NCBI RefSeq assembly: GCF_026342435.1
Contig: NZ_JAPEMT010000001.1
Location: forward strand, 1,420,501-1,484,500
Direction: 5' to 3'
Source of the DNA: Streptomyces sp. NBC_00237
Lineage (GTDB): Bacteria > Actinomycetota > Actinomycetes > Streptomycetales > Streptomycetaceae
Length of the DNA stretch: 64,000 nucleotides
Part shown: piece by piece, positions 31,500-39,829 of the stretch
Layout of the letters: every line of letters begins with the position of its first letter
Position numbering within the stretch: the first letter of the stretch is position 1
Notes under the pieces: model-generated
What the model was told of the DNA's origin: nothing
What the model saw: only the letters and a program-made list of their open reading frames with translations
The model's database searches: none
Position numbers and translations under genes: made by a program

Positions 31500-32036
31500 C
31501 TAGGTGTCCGTCTTGCGGCCGCCTCGGTGCGCTCCGGAGCCGGTGCGGCTGTGCCGACCGCGGTGGGTGCCCGTCTGGAGTTCCTCGGCGAGGTCGCGGG
31601 CGGCGATCCGCTCGGAGCGGCGCAGCAGGAGCCGGCAGACGACGGTGACGACGGCGAGACCCCCGGCCGCGAGGGCGGTGCCGCCGGGAGGGGCGCCGTA
31701 CACGAGCAGCACGACGGGGACGAGCAGACAGCTGAAGGCCGCCCAGCGGACCAGGTCGGCCACCGAGCCGGAAGTGGCCACCGGGATGGAATCGGCCTCG
31801 GGTGGCGAGAGGTGCCCGTGAGAACCGTGAGGACTGTGAGCGCTGTGCGAGGTGTGAGAGCCGTGATGCCTGTGGGCTCCGTATGACCCCTGTGACCCAT
31901 GGGACCCGTGAGACCCATGTGGCCCTTGGGATCCGCGCGTGGAGTGCGACCCATGGGATCCCTGGGGGAGGTGCGCGCCGTGGGGCCGGTCACGTTCGTA
32001 GTCGTACGGCGAGGGGAAGGGCGAGGAACCGGGCAC
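31500..32036 (-). CDS. Membrane protein with His/Gly/Ser-rich repeats
   Basis: A 178-residue protein. I chose GTG 32036 because GGAGGGAG lies upstream; longer frames are low-quality. The first 75 residues contain many GSHGSH-type repeats (HGSHGSHGSQGSYGAHRHHG), which could bind metal or be a disordered tether. Two membrane helices follow (LVRWAAFSCLLVPVVLLVYG and TALAAGGLAVVTVVCRLLL), then a basic tail. Located between adpA and a divergent stress-protein gene. Function unknown. Confidence 0.7.
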   Translation of the reverse strand: MPGSSPFPSPYDYERDRPHGAHLPQGSHGSHSTRGSQGPHGSHGSHGSQGSYGAHRHHGSHTSHSAHSPHGSHGHLSPPEADSIPVATSGSVADLVRWAAFSCLLVPVVLLVYGAPPGGTALAAGGLAVVTVVCRLLLRRSERIAARDLAEELQTGTHRGRHSRTGSGAHRGGRKTDT

Positions 32037-32156
32037 GGAGTACTCCCTCCGGGGGCGTGGGGGACGGGGACGGGGGGACGCGGGACCCTGACCAACGAAC
32101 GGGCCGCCCGGACGGTCACGTTGACCGGCGCCCGTACGGAGCAGCGACGGACGGCC

Positions 32157-32216
32157 GTACGGCCCAGTGGTGGACCGCCGCACGGCCCAGCGGTAAACCG
32201 CTGTACAGGCCAGCGG
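32157..32216. repeat. 23-bp tandem repeat in a divergent promoter region
   Basis: Two full copies (32157-32179 and 32180-32202) and a partial third (32203-32216) of a 23-bp unit of the form GYACGGCCCAGYGG plus TRRACCGCY. Each unit contains an inverted element such as AGCGGT-AA-ACCGCT. The repeats lie in the 411-base gap between the leftward membrane-protein gene and the rightward stress-protein gene, so they may be operator copies. Confidence 0.6.
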
Positions 32217-32447
32217 GCATTGCGATACGGCCCGGGGTCGTGCATGCTCCAGGAACCCCGCGCCCCTGCGGGGTCTGGGCAGTGGAGGAGTGCGGCCGTA
32301 CCCTTGGGGGTATGGGCTTGGGAAGATGATTCCCGGACAGCTCCGCTGCCGCCGGGCTGCCACCCGAAACGCCGTAACGAGTTGTTCCGCCGTCCCTTCC
32401 ACCCGCTCCGTTGTCAGCTCCTTGAGGATTCAGACGCCGAGACACCG

Positions 32448-32993
32448 ATGGCCGGTCACGAAACTCCCGAACCCGCGGACCGCAAGCAGGTCGCCGATCC
32501 CCGCGCCGAATACGGTGCGGAGCGCAGCGGTGACCTCTACGCGCTGGAAGATCCGCGACACTCCTGCGATCCCGCCTTCCGGCACGGTGTCGTCGTCGGC
32601 TTCGACGGCTCCACCTCCAGCGAGCGCGCCCTCGCCTACGCCATCGGCATGGCCCGGCGGCTCGGCCAGGGGCTGATCATCGTCCACGTCGCCAACCGGC
32701 TCCCGACCACCGTGTGGGCGGGCTGCGAGCCACCGGTCTTCGTGGACGTCCCCGACCACCGCACCGAAGTCCTCGGGCTGGAACTGGCCTGCGCGGACTA
32801 TCTGTCCGAGGTCCCGTGGATCCTGGTCGAGCGCGGCGGCGACATCTGCCACGAGCTGGAGGAGGTCGGCCGGGAGTACGAGGCCGACGCGATCGTGGTG
32901 GGCTCGACGCAGGGCATCGTGGGGCGGCTCTTCGGCTCGGTCGCGGGGCGGCTGGCGAAGCGGGCGCAGCGTCCGGTCGTCGTCATCCCGTAA
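32448..32993 (+). CDS. Universal stress protein
   Basis: A 181-residue protein with a single Usp domain: first strand GVVVGFDGSTSSERALAYAI and the nucleotide-binding tail VVGSTQGIVGRLFGSVAGRL (G-x2-G-x9-G-S form) ending in RPVVVIP. About 45 extra polar residues precede the domain. Usp proteins of this ATP-binding class respond to stress and stationary phase. It is divergent from the His-rich membrane protein gene, with tandem repeats between. Confidence 0.9.
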   Translation: MAGHETPEPADRKQVADPRAEYGAERSGDLYALEDPRHSCDPAFRHGVVVGFDGSTSSERALAYAIGMARRLGQGLIIVHVANRLPTTVWAGCEPPVFVDVPDHRTEVLGLELACADYLSEVPWILVERGGDICHELEEVGREYEADAIVVGSTQGIVGRLFGSVAGRLAKRAQRPVVVIP

Positions 32994-33222
32994 CGCCCTC
33001 GAACGTTCCCGGTTCGTGACGCACTTTCAGTTTGCCTTCCGTGTAAGCGAGTTGGCCCTTTTGGTGCCCTTGACGTACGTCGGCGATTCCTGAAACTACC
33101 CCCGCGTAGGGGTGATTTGTAACCTTGTGAAGGGTAGATAAAGGTCGCAGCCCCCGAAGACAGGGGACAGCGCACCACCCGTACGCGTCCAGTGCGCGTA
33201 CTCGCAGGAAGGGAGCCCCGCC

Positions 33223-33807
33223 GTGGACAACGACGTCGCCGCGGGAACCAGCACCACAGCCTCCGCCTCCACCCTCGGCCATCTCGCACTCGGCCTGACC
33301 CTGCTCGCCTTCGGGATCGGCCACACCGGCGCGCTCGACGGGATCTCGGCGGCGAGCGCCGTCACCGTCGCGCTGTTCGTCGGCGGCATCACGCTCTTCG
33401 TCGCGGGACTCCTGGAGTTCCGGGGCCGGAACGCGTTCGACGGGACCGCGTTCGTCGGCCTCGGCGCCTTCTGGTTCACCTGGGGCACCGCGTCCGGGGA
33501 CACCTCGGTCAGCGCTGAAGCGGCAGGGCTCTTCCTGCTGCTCTGGGCCCTGCTGGCGCTCAGCCTCACCCTGGGAGCCGCCGGCGGCGGTCTGCTTCCG
33601 CAGGTGATGTACGGGCTGCTGTTCGTGTCCCTGCTGCTGCTGGGCATCGCCCGGTTCGCGGAAGCGGGCACGCCGGCGAAGGTCGCGGGCTGGGTCGCGG
33701 CGCTCGCCGGGCTCCTCGCCTGGTACGGGGCCACGGCGGTGTGGGCGAAGTGGCCCACCGCACTGCCGGGCCGCGCCTCGGGCCGTGGCGTGACGGCCAC
33801 GGGCTGA
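33223..33807 (+). CDS. Acetate-transporter-family (GPR1/FUN34/YaaH-like) membrane protein
   Basis: A 194-residue protein from GTG 33223 (GAAGGGAG upstream) with six membrane helices, matching the size and layout of the YaaH/acetate uptake family (LGHLALGLTLLAFGIGHTGA, AVTVALFVGGITLFVAGLLE, FRGRNAFDGTAFVGLGAFWF). The usual N-terminal NPAPLGL signature is replaced by TLGHLALGL, so transport of acetate or succinate is less certain. Ends at a bidirectional terminator shared with glmS. Confidence 0.75.
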   Translation: MDNDVAAGTSTTASASTLGHLALGLTLLAFGIGHTGALDGISAASAVTVALFVGGITLFVAGLLEFRGRNAFDGTAFVGLGAFWFTWGTASGDTSVSAEAAGLFLLLWALLALSLTLGAAGGGLLPQVMYGLLFVSLLLLGIARFAEAGTPAKVAGWVAALAGLLAWYGATAVWAKWPTALPGRASGRGVTATG

Positions 33808-33867
33808 CAGCTGGTCAGGCACCGTGCTGGGGCCGGCAGTTGGGCGACAACCGGCCCCGATGGAGGG

Positions 33868-33908
33868 AAGGGCCCCGTACGGCCGTGGTGGCGGCGTACG
33901 GGGCCCTT
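33868..33908. terminator. Bidirectional terminator between YaaH-like gene and glmS
   Basis: Perfect 14-base arms AAGGGCCCCGTACG (33868-33881) and CGTACGGGGCCCTT (33895-33908). The A-tract before and T-tract after fit termination in both directions for the convergent genes at 33807 and 33930. Confidence 0.8.
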
Positions 33909-33929
33909 CTCGCGCTCGTACGGGAGCGA

Positions 33930-35747
33930 CTACTCGACCGTGACGGACTTCGCCAGGTTGCGCGGCTTGTCGATGTCGCGGCCCATCGCCAACGCGGTGT
34001 GGTAGGCGAGGAGTTGGAGCGGGATGCCCATCAGGATCGGGTCCAGCTCCGGCTCGTTCTTCGGCACCACAATGGTGTGGTCGGCCTTTTCCTGCTCGCG
34101 GTGGGCGACTGCCAGGATCCGGCCGCTGCGGGCCTTGATCTCCTCCAGGGCGGCGCGGTTCTTCTCCAGCAGGTCGTCGTCCGGAACGATGGCGACGGTC
34201 GGCAGGGCGGGCTCGATGAGGGCGAGCGGGCCGTGCTTGAGCTCGGAGGCGGGGTACGCCTCGGCGTGGATGTAGGAGATCTCCTTGAGCTTCAGGGAGG
34301 CTTCCAGGGCGACCGGGTAGCCGCGCACGCGCCCGATGAACATCATCGACTGGGCGCCCGCGTACGCCTCCGAGATCTCCTTGATCTTGTCCTCGTCGGC
34401 GAGGATCTCGGAGATCTGCTCGGGCAGCTTGCGCAGGCCCGCGATGATCCGCTTGCCGTCGGAGACCGACAGGTCGCGGATGCGGCCCAGGTGCAGGGCG
34501 AGCAGCGCGAAGGCGACGACCGTGTTGGTGAAGCACTTGGTGGAGACGACGCAGACCTCGGGGCCCGCGTGCACGTACACGCCGCCGTCGGCCTCGCGGG
34601 CGATGGCGGAGCCGACCACGTTGACGACGCCCAGGACGCGGGCGCCCTTGCGCTTCAGCTCCTGCACGGCCGCCAGCACGTCGTACGTCTCACCGGACTG
34701 CGAGACCGCGATGTAGAGGGTGTCGGGGTCCACGACCGGGTTGCGGTAGCGGAACTCCGAGGCGGGTTCGGCGTCGGCGGGGATGCGGGCGAGGGACTCG
34801 ATGAGGCCCGCGCCGATCAGACCCGCGTGGTACGACGTGCCGCAGCCGAGGATCTTGATCCGGCGCACGCCGCGCGCCTCGCGGGCGTCGAGGTTGAGGC
34901 CGCCCAGGTGCACGGTGGAGAAGCGGTCGTCGATCCGGCCGCGCAGGACGCGGTCCACGGCGTCGGCCTGCTCGGAGATCTCCTTGTGCATGTACGTGTC
35001 GTGGCCGCCCATGTCGTACGACTCGGCCTCCCACTCGACGGTGGTGGGCGTGGCCGAGGTGGTCGAGCCCTCGGTGGTGTACGTGCGGAAGTCGTCGGCC
35101 TTCAGGGTCGCCATCTCGCCGTCGTCCAGGGTGACGATCTGGCGGGTGTGCGAGACGAGGGCGGCGACGTCGGAGGCGACGAACATCTCCTTCTCGCCGA
35201 TGCCCAGCACGACCGGGGAGCCGTTGCGGGCGACGACGATGCGGTCGGGGAAGTCGGCGTGCATGACGGCCAGGCCGTACGTGCCCTCGATGTGGCGGAG
35301 CGCCTCGCGGACCTTCTCCTCCAGGGTCTCGGCCTGGGCGCGGGCGATCAGGTGGACGACCGTCTCGGTGTCCGTCTCGGAGGCGAAGACGACGCCGTCG
35401 GCGAGCAGCTTGGCGCGCAGGTCGTCGGCGTTGTCGATGATGCCGTTGTGGACGACGGCGACCTTGGACTCGGCGTCCAGGTGCGGGTGCGAGTTCTCGT
35501 CGGAGGGCGCGCCGTGGGTGGCCCAGCGGGTGTGGGCGATGCCGGTGGTGCCCGCGAAGCGCTTGGGGACCTTGGCCTCCAGGTCACGGACCCGGCCCTT
35601 GGCCTTGACCATGCGCAGGGCGGACGCCTTGGGCGTGTTGATCACGATGCCCGCGGAGTCGTAACCCCGGTATTCCAGGCGCTGGAGCCCTTCGAGCAGC
35701 AGGGGCGCGACGTCGCGCTTGCCGATGTATCCGACGATTCCGCACAT
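33930..35747 (-). CDS. glmS: Glutamine-fructose-6-phosphate aminotransferase
   Basis: A 605-residue enzyme of normal length. The N-terminal Ntn glutaminase domain starts MCGIVGYIG with Cys2 as nucleophile after Met removal; it includes HTRWATHGAPSDENSHPH. Two SIS domains follow (CGTSYHAGLIGAGLIESLAR with AVSQSGETYDVLAAV, and FIGRVRGYPVALEASLKLKE), ending KSVTVE. It makes glucosamine-6-phosphate, the first step to cell-wall UDP-GlcNAc and the DasR effector. A GlmS paralogue (SCO2789) sits at the same place in S. coelicolor from memory. Confidence 0.96.
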   Translation of the reverse strand: MCGIVGYIGKRDVAPLLLEGLQRLEYRGYDSAGIVINTPKASALRMVKAKGRVRDLEAKVPKRFAGTTGIAHTRWATHGAPSDENSHPHLDAESKVAVVHNGIIDNADDLRAKLLADGVVFASETDTETVVHLIARAQAETLEEKVREALRHIEGTYGLAVMHADFPDRIVVARNGSPVVLGIGEKEMFVASDVAALVSHTRQIVTLDDGEMATLKADDFRTYTTEGSTTSATPTTVEWEAESYDMGGHDTYMHKEISEQADAVDRVLRGRIDDRFSTVHLGGLNLDAREARGVRRIKILGCGTSYHAGLIGAGLIESLARIPADAEPASEFRYRNPVVDPDTLYIAVSQSGETYDVLAAVQELKRKGARVLGVVNVVGSAIAREADGGVYVHAGPEVCVVSTKCFTNTVVAFALLALHLGRIRDLSVSDGKRIIAGLRKLPEQISEILADEDKIKEISEAYAGAQSMMFIGRVRGYPVALEASLKLKEISYIHAEAYPASELKHGPLALIEPALPTVAIVPDDDLLEKNRAALEEIKARSGRILAVAHREQEKADHTIVVPKNEPELDPILMGIPLQLLAYHTALAMGRDIDKPRNLAKSVTVE

Positions 35748-35781
35748 ATGAACTGTCCTCCGAGTGGTCTGTGGTGCTGCT

Positions 35782-35826
35782 CAGCCGTAGACGAATCAGC
35801 CGTAGAAGAATCAGCCGTAGACGATG
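35782..35826. repeat. Three tandem copies of a 15-bp unit upstream of glmS
   Basis: CAGCCGTAGACGAAT-type units at 35782-35796, 35797-35811 and 35812-35826 (one A/C change in the second). The right-most copy contains the last codons and stop of the gene at 35811-36098, so the unit duplicated that gene's end into the glmS leader. Probably replication slippage. Confidence 0.7.
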
Positions 35827-36098
35827 CGCCGCAACTGGCGGAGCGAGAGCTCCGGGGGAGCGACCGCGCGGTGCGGCAGCTCGGCGGCGATCCGGTCGAA
35901 GATCTCCGCGTTCACGGAGCCGCCGGACTGGAGCTCGCGGTGGCGGCGGCGGACGAACTCCTCGGTCGTCTCGTCGAAGTACGCCAGCACGTCGAGCACC
36001 ACCCGGGCCGCCTCGCCGCGCGGCAGCGCGGTGGAGCGGACCAGATGGTCGACGAGGTCGTCGTGCGACGACACGGAGGGCGTACGGCGTTCAAGCAC
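35811..36098 (-). CDS. Conserved hypothetical protein upstream of glmS
   Basis: A 95-residue protein from GTG 36098 with helical segments (LVDHLVRSTALPRGEAARVV, LDVLAYFDETTEEFVRRRHR, FDRIAAELPHRAVAPPELSL). It lies 63 bases upstream of glmS in the same direction and could be cotranscribed. I recall a small conserved gene at the same place in S. coelicolor. No function is known. Confidence 0.75.
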   Translation of the reverse strand: MLERRTPSVSSHDDLVDHLVRSTALPRGEAARVVLDVLAYFDETTEEFVRRRHRELQSGGSVNAEIFDRIAAELPHRAVAPPELSLRQLRRIVYG

Positions 36099-36131
36099 TC
36101 GTCGATACTGGGGGAGAGTGACCCCTTGTGC

Positions 36132-36163
36132 AAGAATCCTGCCCGATATCGGGCAGGATTCTT
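36132..36163 (-). terminator. Perfect 32-base palindrome terminator
   Basis: Arms AAGAATCCTGCCCGAT (36132-36147) and ATCGGGCAGGATTCTT (36148-36163) form a perfect 16-base inverted repeat. It lies 56 bases past the stop of the leftward gene ending at 36219 and before the next leftward start. It likely stops that transcript. Confidence 0.75.
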
Positions 36164-36218
36164 CTTGATCGCGAAAATTAGGGCCCTTGGTCTGGACCTG
36201 AAGGGGGGAGGGGACGGC

Positions 36219-37112
36219 CTACAGGCGCTTCAGCACCGCCTGCTTGGCCATCGCGAACTCCTCGTCCGTGAGGATCTTGGCCTGGTGCAGCTCGCCCAGT
36301 TCCCGCAGCCGCCGCAGCAGTACGTCGTGGTCCTCGGCGGCGGGCGCCGCGTCCCGGGGGGCGGCCTCCAGCGCGGCGGGCACCGCGTCCTCGGGCTCCT
36401 CCCGCGCGTGCGGATGCGGCATCCGCGCCACCACCGCGGCCGCCGCGAGCGCCATCAGGGGGTCCTTCTTCAGCCCGTACAGATGGACCGCGTGCGGGTC
36501 GTACTTCGGTGGCATGGTGTGGCCGGCGGCGGACGTGACGAACCGCAGATAGCCGTGCTCCAGGCCGACGGCGGGCAGCCACTCCACCGCCATCACCTCG
36601 GCGAGGGGGATCGTCCGGGGTCCGCCCGAGGACTTCGAGGTCTCCGTCGTCCACGTCCACGTCAGCCGGACCTGCCGCTCGTCCACGGTGACCGAGGCGT
36701 CGCCCGCCCCGGCCGTGTACGGCAGCACGGGTCCGCCGAGCAGATAGCGGTCGACGGGACCGGAGCCGATCTGGTCCAGCAGCAGCGCGTTGCGCACCTC
36801 GTCCACGAAGTACTCGGCCACGCCCGTGCGGTCGTTCTCCACGACCAGCCGGTACGGGTCCGAGGAATCGTCCAGCCGCCCCCCGGCTATCTGCATCAGC
36901 GGGCACGCCCCCTCGCGCAGCCGCAGCCTGAGCCGCCCGGTCTTCTTCCCCGGCTCGAAGAAGATGCCCGCCACCGCCTCCAGCGGCACGGTGATCTCCC
37001 CGAGCGTGCGGCGCAGCAGGCTCACCCCCTTGTCGCTGCCGGGAACGAGCCGGACCGAGTCCCCCTCGAAGCTCCAGGTGCCGTCCTTCTGCATGATTTC
37101 CGCCATCGCCAT
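36219..37112 (-). CDS. DUF4429 protein with C-terminal SHOCT domain
   Basis: A 297-residue protein (MAMAEIMQKDGTWSFEGDSV). Two DUF4429 repeats with PH-like strands are seen (VRLVPGSDKGVSLLRRTLGE, IPLEAV/IPLAEVMAVEWLP). The C-terminal LGELHQAKILTDEEFAMAKQ is a SHOCT (short C-terminal oligomerisation) motif. Function is unknown; such proteins are abundant in Streptomyces. It is divergent from the hexosaminidase gene with a dre-like site between. ATGs at 37112 and 37106 are both possible. Confidence 0.85.
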   Translation of the reverse strand: MAMAEIMQKDGTWSFEGDSVRLVPGSDKGVSLLRRTLGEITVPLEAVAGIFFEPGKKTGRLRLRLREGACPLMQIAGGRLDDSSDPYRLVVENDRTGVAEYFVDEVRNALLLDQIGSGPVDRYLLGGPVLPYTAGAGDASVTVDERQVRLTWTWTTETSKSSGGPRTIPLAEVMAVEWLPAVGLEHGYLRFVTSAAGHTMPPKYDPHAVHLYGLKKDPLMALAAAAVVARMPHPHAREEPEDAVPAALEAAPRDAAPAAEDHDVLLRRLRELGELHQAKILTDEEFAMAKQAVLKRL

Positions 37113-37156
37113 GGGGGAATTCTCGCACCGGGCGGGTTGCGCCGTAGGTGTGAGGA

Positions 37157-37172
37157 ACTGGTCTACACCCTT
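37157..37172 (+). promoter_or_regulatory. DasR-binding (dre-like) site
   Basis: ACTGGTCTACACCCTT at 37157-37172 matches the DasR consensus (ACTGGTCTAGACCAGT) in 12 of 16 positions including the ACTGGTCTA half. It lies 94 bases before the hexosaminidase start, next to a TTGACC -35-like hexamer at 37171. In S. coelicolor the hexosaminidase SCO2786 is a known DasR target (from memory), so repression relieved by GlcN-6-P is likely. Confidence 0.75.
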
Positions 37173-37265
37173 GACCTGGCTGTGACTTGGCGGGTAGCCA
37201 TGTGTCCTGCCATGTACGTGCCGCGAACATGCCACATCCGCGATGCCCCGTCGAAGGGACGCCTT

Positions 37266-38885
37266 GTGAGACACCGTCGTACGATTCCCCGCCTCCTCGC
37301 TCCGTTACTGCTGGTCGCCGTAGCGGGAACGGCCTCGGTCGGTGCCGCGCCCGCCCCGGACAGCGCCTCCGCGGCGAAGGCCGCCGACGGCCCCCGCCCG
37401 CTGGGCCAGGTCATTCCGGCCCCCTCCGAGGTGAAGGCGGGCGGCTCCGCGTACACGATCGGCCCGAAGACCGACATCAGGGTGGGCCACTCCCGGGAGG
37501 CGCGCGAGGTCGGCGAGGCCCTGGCCAGGGTGCTGCGCCCCTCCACCGGGTACCGGCTGCCGGTCACCTCGCGGGACGACCGGGGCGGCATCCGGCTGAA
37601 GCTCGCCGGGAAGGACAGGTCCCTCGGCGGCGAGGGCTACCGGCTGGAGTCGGGTCGCGGCGGCGTCACCATCACCGCCCGCACGTCCGCCGGGCTCTTC
37701 CACGGCATCCAGACCCTGCGCCAGCAACTGCCCGCCGCCGTCGAGAAGCCGACGAAGCAGGCCGGGCCGTGGCAGGTCGCGGGCGGCACGGTCCGGGACG
37801 TCCCGCGCTTCGGCTACCGGGCCGTGATGCTCGACGTCGGACGCCACTTCCTCACGGTCGAGCAGGTCAAGCGCTACGTCGACCAGGCCGCGCTCTACAA
37901 GATCAACACCCTGCGCCTGCACCTCACCGAGGACCAGGGCTGGCGCATCGCCGTCGACTCCTGGCCGAGGCTGGCGACGTACGGCGGATCCACCCAGGTC
38001 GGCGGCGGCCCCGGCGGCTACTACACCAAGGCCCAGTACAAGGACCTGGTGCGGTACGCGGCCTCCCGCAAGATGGAGGTCGTCCCCGAGATCGACATGC
38101 CGGGCCACACCAACGCGGCCCTCGCCTCGTACGCCGAACTGAACTGCAACGGCATCGCGCCGCCGCTCTACACGGGCACCGAGGTCGGCTTCAGCAGCCT
38201 GTGCGCGAGCAAGCCGATCACGTACAAGTTCATCGACGACGTGGTGCGCGAGATCGCGCAGCTGACCCCCGGCAAGTACATCAACATCGGCGGCGACGAG
38301 GCGCACTCGACCAGCCACGAGGACTTCGCCAAGATGATGAACCACGCGCAGAAGGTGGTCGGCACGTACGGCAAGAAGGTCATGGGCTGGCACCAGCTGG
38401 TCGGCGCCGACCAGGTCAAGGACAAGGTCGTCCAGTACTGGGGCTACGACAAGACCAGTGAGGCCGAGCGCCGGACCGTCGTCGAGGCCGCGAAGGGCGG
38501 CACCAAGCTGGTGCTCTCCCCGGCCGACCGCAGCTACCTCGACATGAAGTACAACAAGTCCACTCCGCTGGGCCTGAACTGGGCGGGCTACGTCGAGGTG
38601 CGGCGCTCCTACGACTGGGACCCGGGCAGCTACCTGGCGGGCGCCCCGGAGTCGTCCGTGCTCGGCGTGGAGGCCCCGCTGTGGACGGAGACGCTGGCCA
38701 CCAGCGACCAGCTGGAGTTCATGGCGTACCCGCGCCTGCCCGGCATCGCGGAGCTGGGCTGGTCGCCGAAGTCCACGCACGACTGGGAGACGTACAAGCT
38801 GCGGCTGGCCCAGCAGGGTCCGCGCTTCGACGCGCTCGGCATCGACTACTACAGGTCGACGCAGGTGCCGTGGCCCGCTCCGTGA
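37266..38885 (+). CDS. Secreted GH20 beta-N-acetylhexosaminidase
   Basis: A 539-residue enzyme from GTG 37266. A signal peptide (VRHRRTIPRLLAPLLLVAVA) is followed by a GH20 N-terminal domain (LGQVIPAPSEVKAGG) and a TIM barrel: VMLDVGRHFLTVEQVKRYVD, LRLHLTEDQGWRI, EVVPEIDMPGHTNAALASYA, and the catalytic pair Asp344-Glu345 in GGDEAHS. It releases N-acetylglucosamine from chitin or wall fragments outside the cell. Regulation by DasR is suggested by the upstream dre-like site. It converges on desF. Confidence 0.96.
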   Translation: MRHRRTIPRLLAPLLLVAVAGTASVGAAPAPDSASAAKAADGPRPLGQVIPAPSEVKAGGSAYTIGPKTDIRVGHSREAREVGEALARVLRPSTGYRLPVTSRDDRGGIRLKLAGKDRSLGGEGYRLESGRGGVTITARTSAGLFHGIQTLRQQLPAAVEKPTKQAGPWQVAGGTVRDVPRFGYRAVMLDVGRHFLTVEQVKRYVDQAALYKINTLRLHLTEDQGWRIAVDSWPRLATYGGSTQVGGGPGGYYTKAQYKDLVRYAASRKMEVVPEIDMPGHTNAALASYAELNCNGIAPPLYTGTEVGFSSLCASKPITYKFIDDVVREIAQLTPGKYINIGGDEAHSTSHEDFAKMMNHAQKVVGTYGKKVMGWHQLVGADQVKDKVVQYWGYDKTSEAERRTVVEAAKGGTKLVLSPADRSYLDMKYNKSTPLGLNWAGYVEVRRSYDWDPGSYLAGAPESSVLGVEAPLWTETLATSDQLEFMAYPRLPGIAELGWSPKSTHDWETYKLRLAQQGPRFDALGIDYYRSTQVPWPAP

Positions 38886-38901
38886 GGTGACCGGGCAGGG
38901 G

Positions 38902-38941
38902 GGGAGGGGGTGCGCCGGGACCGTCCGGTGCACCCCCTCCC
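38902..38941. terminator. Terminator between hexosaminidase and desF
   Basis: Twelve-base arms GGGAGGGGGTGC (38902-38913) and GCACCCCCTCCC (38930-38941) followed by a T-rich stretch. It lies in the 89 bases between two convergent genes, exactly where desABCD is found in S. coelicolor. Confidence 0.75.
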
Positions 38942-38974
38942 TGTTTGTGGGGGTTCTTGGGGTTTCGTGGGGCG

Positions 38975-39829
38975 TTACGAGATCTCGTACTCGGACGGGT
39001 TCTCGCGGAGGCCGTCCTCGGTGAGGCCCTGGCGCCAGTAGCCGGTGAAGGTGATGCGGCGGCGGTCGTGGCCCCGGTCGTTCACGAAGTGGCGGCGCAG
39101 GGCGCGGACGCAGGAGGCTTCGCCCGCGATCCAGACGTACGGGGTGCCGGTGGCGGGGATTTCGGCGGCGGCGATCGCGTCGACGGGGGCGGGGGCGTTC
39201 TCGTCCCGTACGAGATAGGTGATCTCGGCCCCGGCGGGGGCCCGCAACTCCACGGCGTCGTCCGGGTGCTGGACGGTGATCCAGGCCCTGACGGGCAGAT
39301 CCGAGGGGAGTTCCTCCAGCGCGGCGGAGGCAGCGGGGAGGGCGGTCTCGTCGGCCCAGATCAGGACGTGGTCGGTGTCGTCGGCGGGCCGGAAGCGGAC
39401 TCCGGCGTTGTCGGCGACGGCGGGGCCGAGGACGGCCACCCGGTGGCCGGGCGCGGCCTGCTCGGCCCAGCGGCAGGCGGGGCCGCCGTCGGGGTGCAGG
39501 GCGAAGTCGATGTCGAGCTCGTCGGGGTCCGTGCGGTGGGCGCGGGCGGTGTAGGAGCGCATGACGGCGCGGGTGCCCTCGGGGAGGGCGCGGTACGAGG
39601 TGAACCAGTCGGGGTCGGTCTCCGGGGGGAGGACGGGCTCCTCCTGCCCCGGCTGCGGGAGGAACAGGGAGAGGGACTGGTCCCGCCCGCCGGAGGCGAA
39701 GCCGGTGAGGCCGTCCGGGCCGTGGCCGCCGAAGGTGACGCGGAGGAGGGAGGGGCTGAGGCGCTCCGTGCGGAGGACGGAGAGGTGGAAGAGGCGGAAG
39801 GGGATGGTGGTGTCGGTGGTGTCGGACAC
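38975..39829 (-). CDS. desF: Siderophore-interacting protein (ferric-siderophore reductase, DesF-like)
   Basis: A 284-residue flavoprotein of the SIP family. FAD-binding motif RSYTAR (near residue 92), DFALHPDGGPACRWAEQAAP, and a C-terminal NAD(P)H-type domain with VWIAGEASCVRALRRHFVND and TFTGYWRQG. It would release iron from imported ferrioxamine in the cytoplasm. In S. coelicolor this gene lies between desE and desA. Here desE is upstream, and hexosaminidase follows directly. Confidence 0.9.
   Translation of the reverse strand: MSDTTDTTIPFRLFHLSVLRTERLSPSLLRVTFGGHGPDGLTGFASGGRDQSLSLFLPQPGQEEPVLPPETDPDWFTSYRALPEGTRAVMRSYTARAHRTDPDELDIDFALHPDGGPACRWAEQAAPGHRVAVLGPAVADNAGVRFRPADDTDHVLIWADETALPAASAALEELPSDLPVRAWITVQHPDDAVELRAPAGAEITYLVRDENAPAPVDAIAAAEIPATGTPYVWIAGEASCVRALRRHFVNDRGHDRRRITFTGYWRQGLTEDGLRENPSEYEIS

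Noticed and set aside
33223..33807. Confident call of an acetate permease
   Set aside because: The family's N-terminal NPAPLGL signature is altered, so only a family-level call was made.
33741..37265. Long rightward open frame continuous with the hexosaminidase
   Set aside because: The first 1,175 codons run antisense to glmS and the DUF4429 gene. The signal peptide and ribosome site define the true start at 37266.
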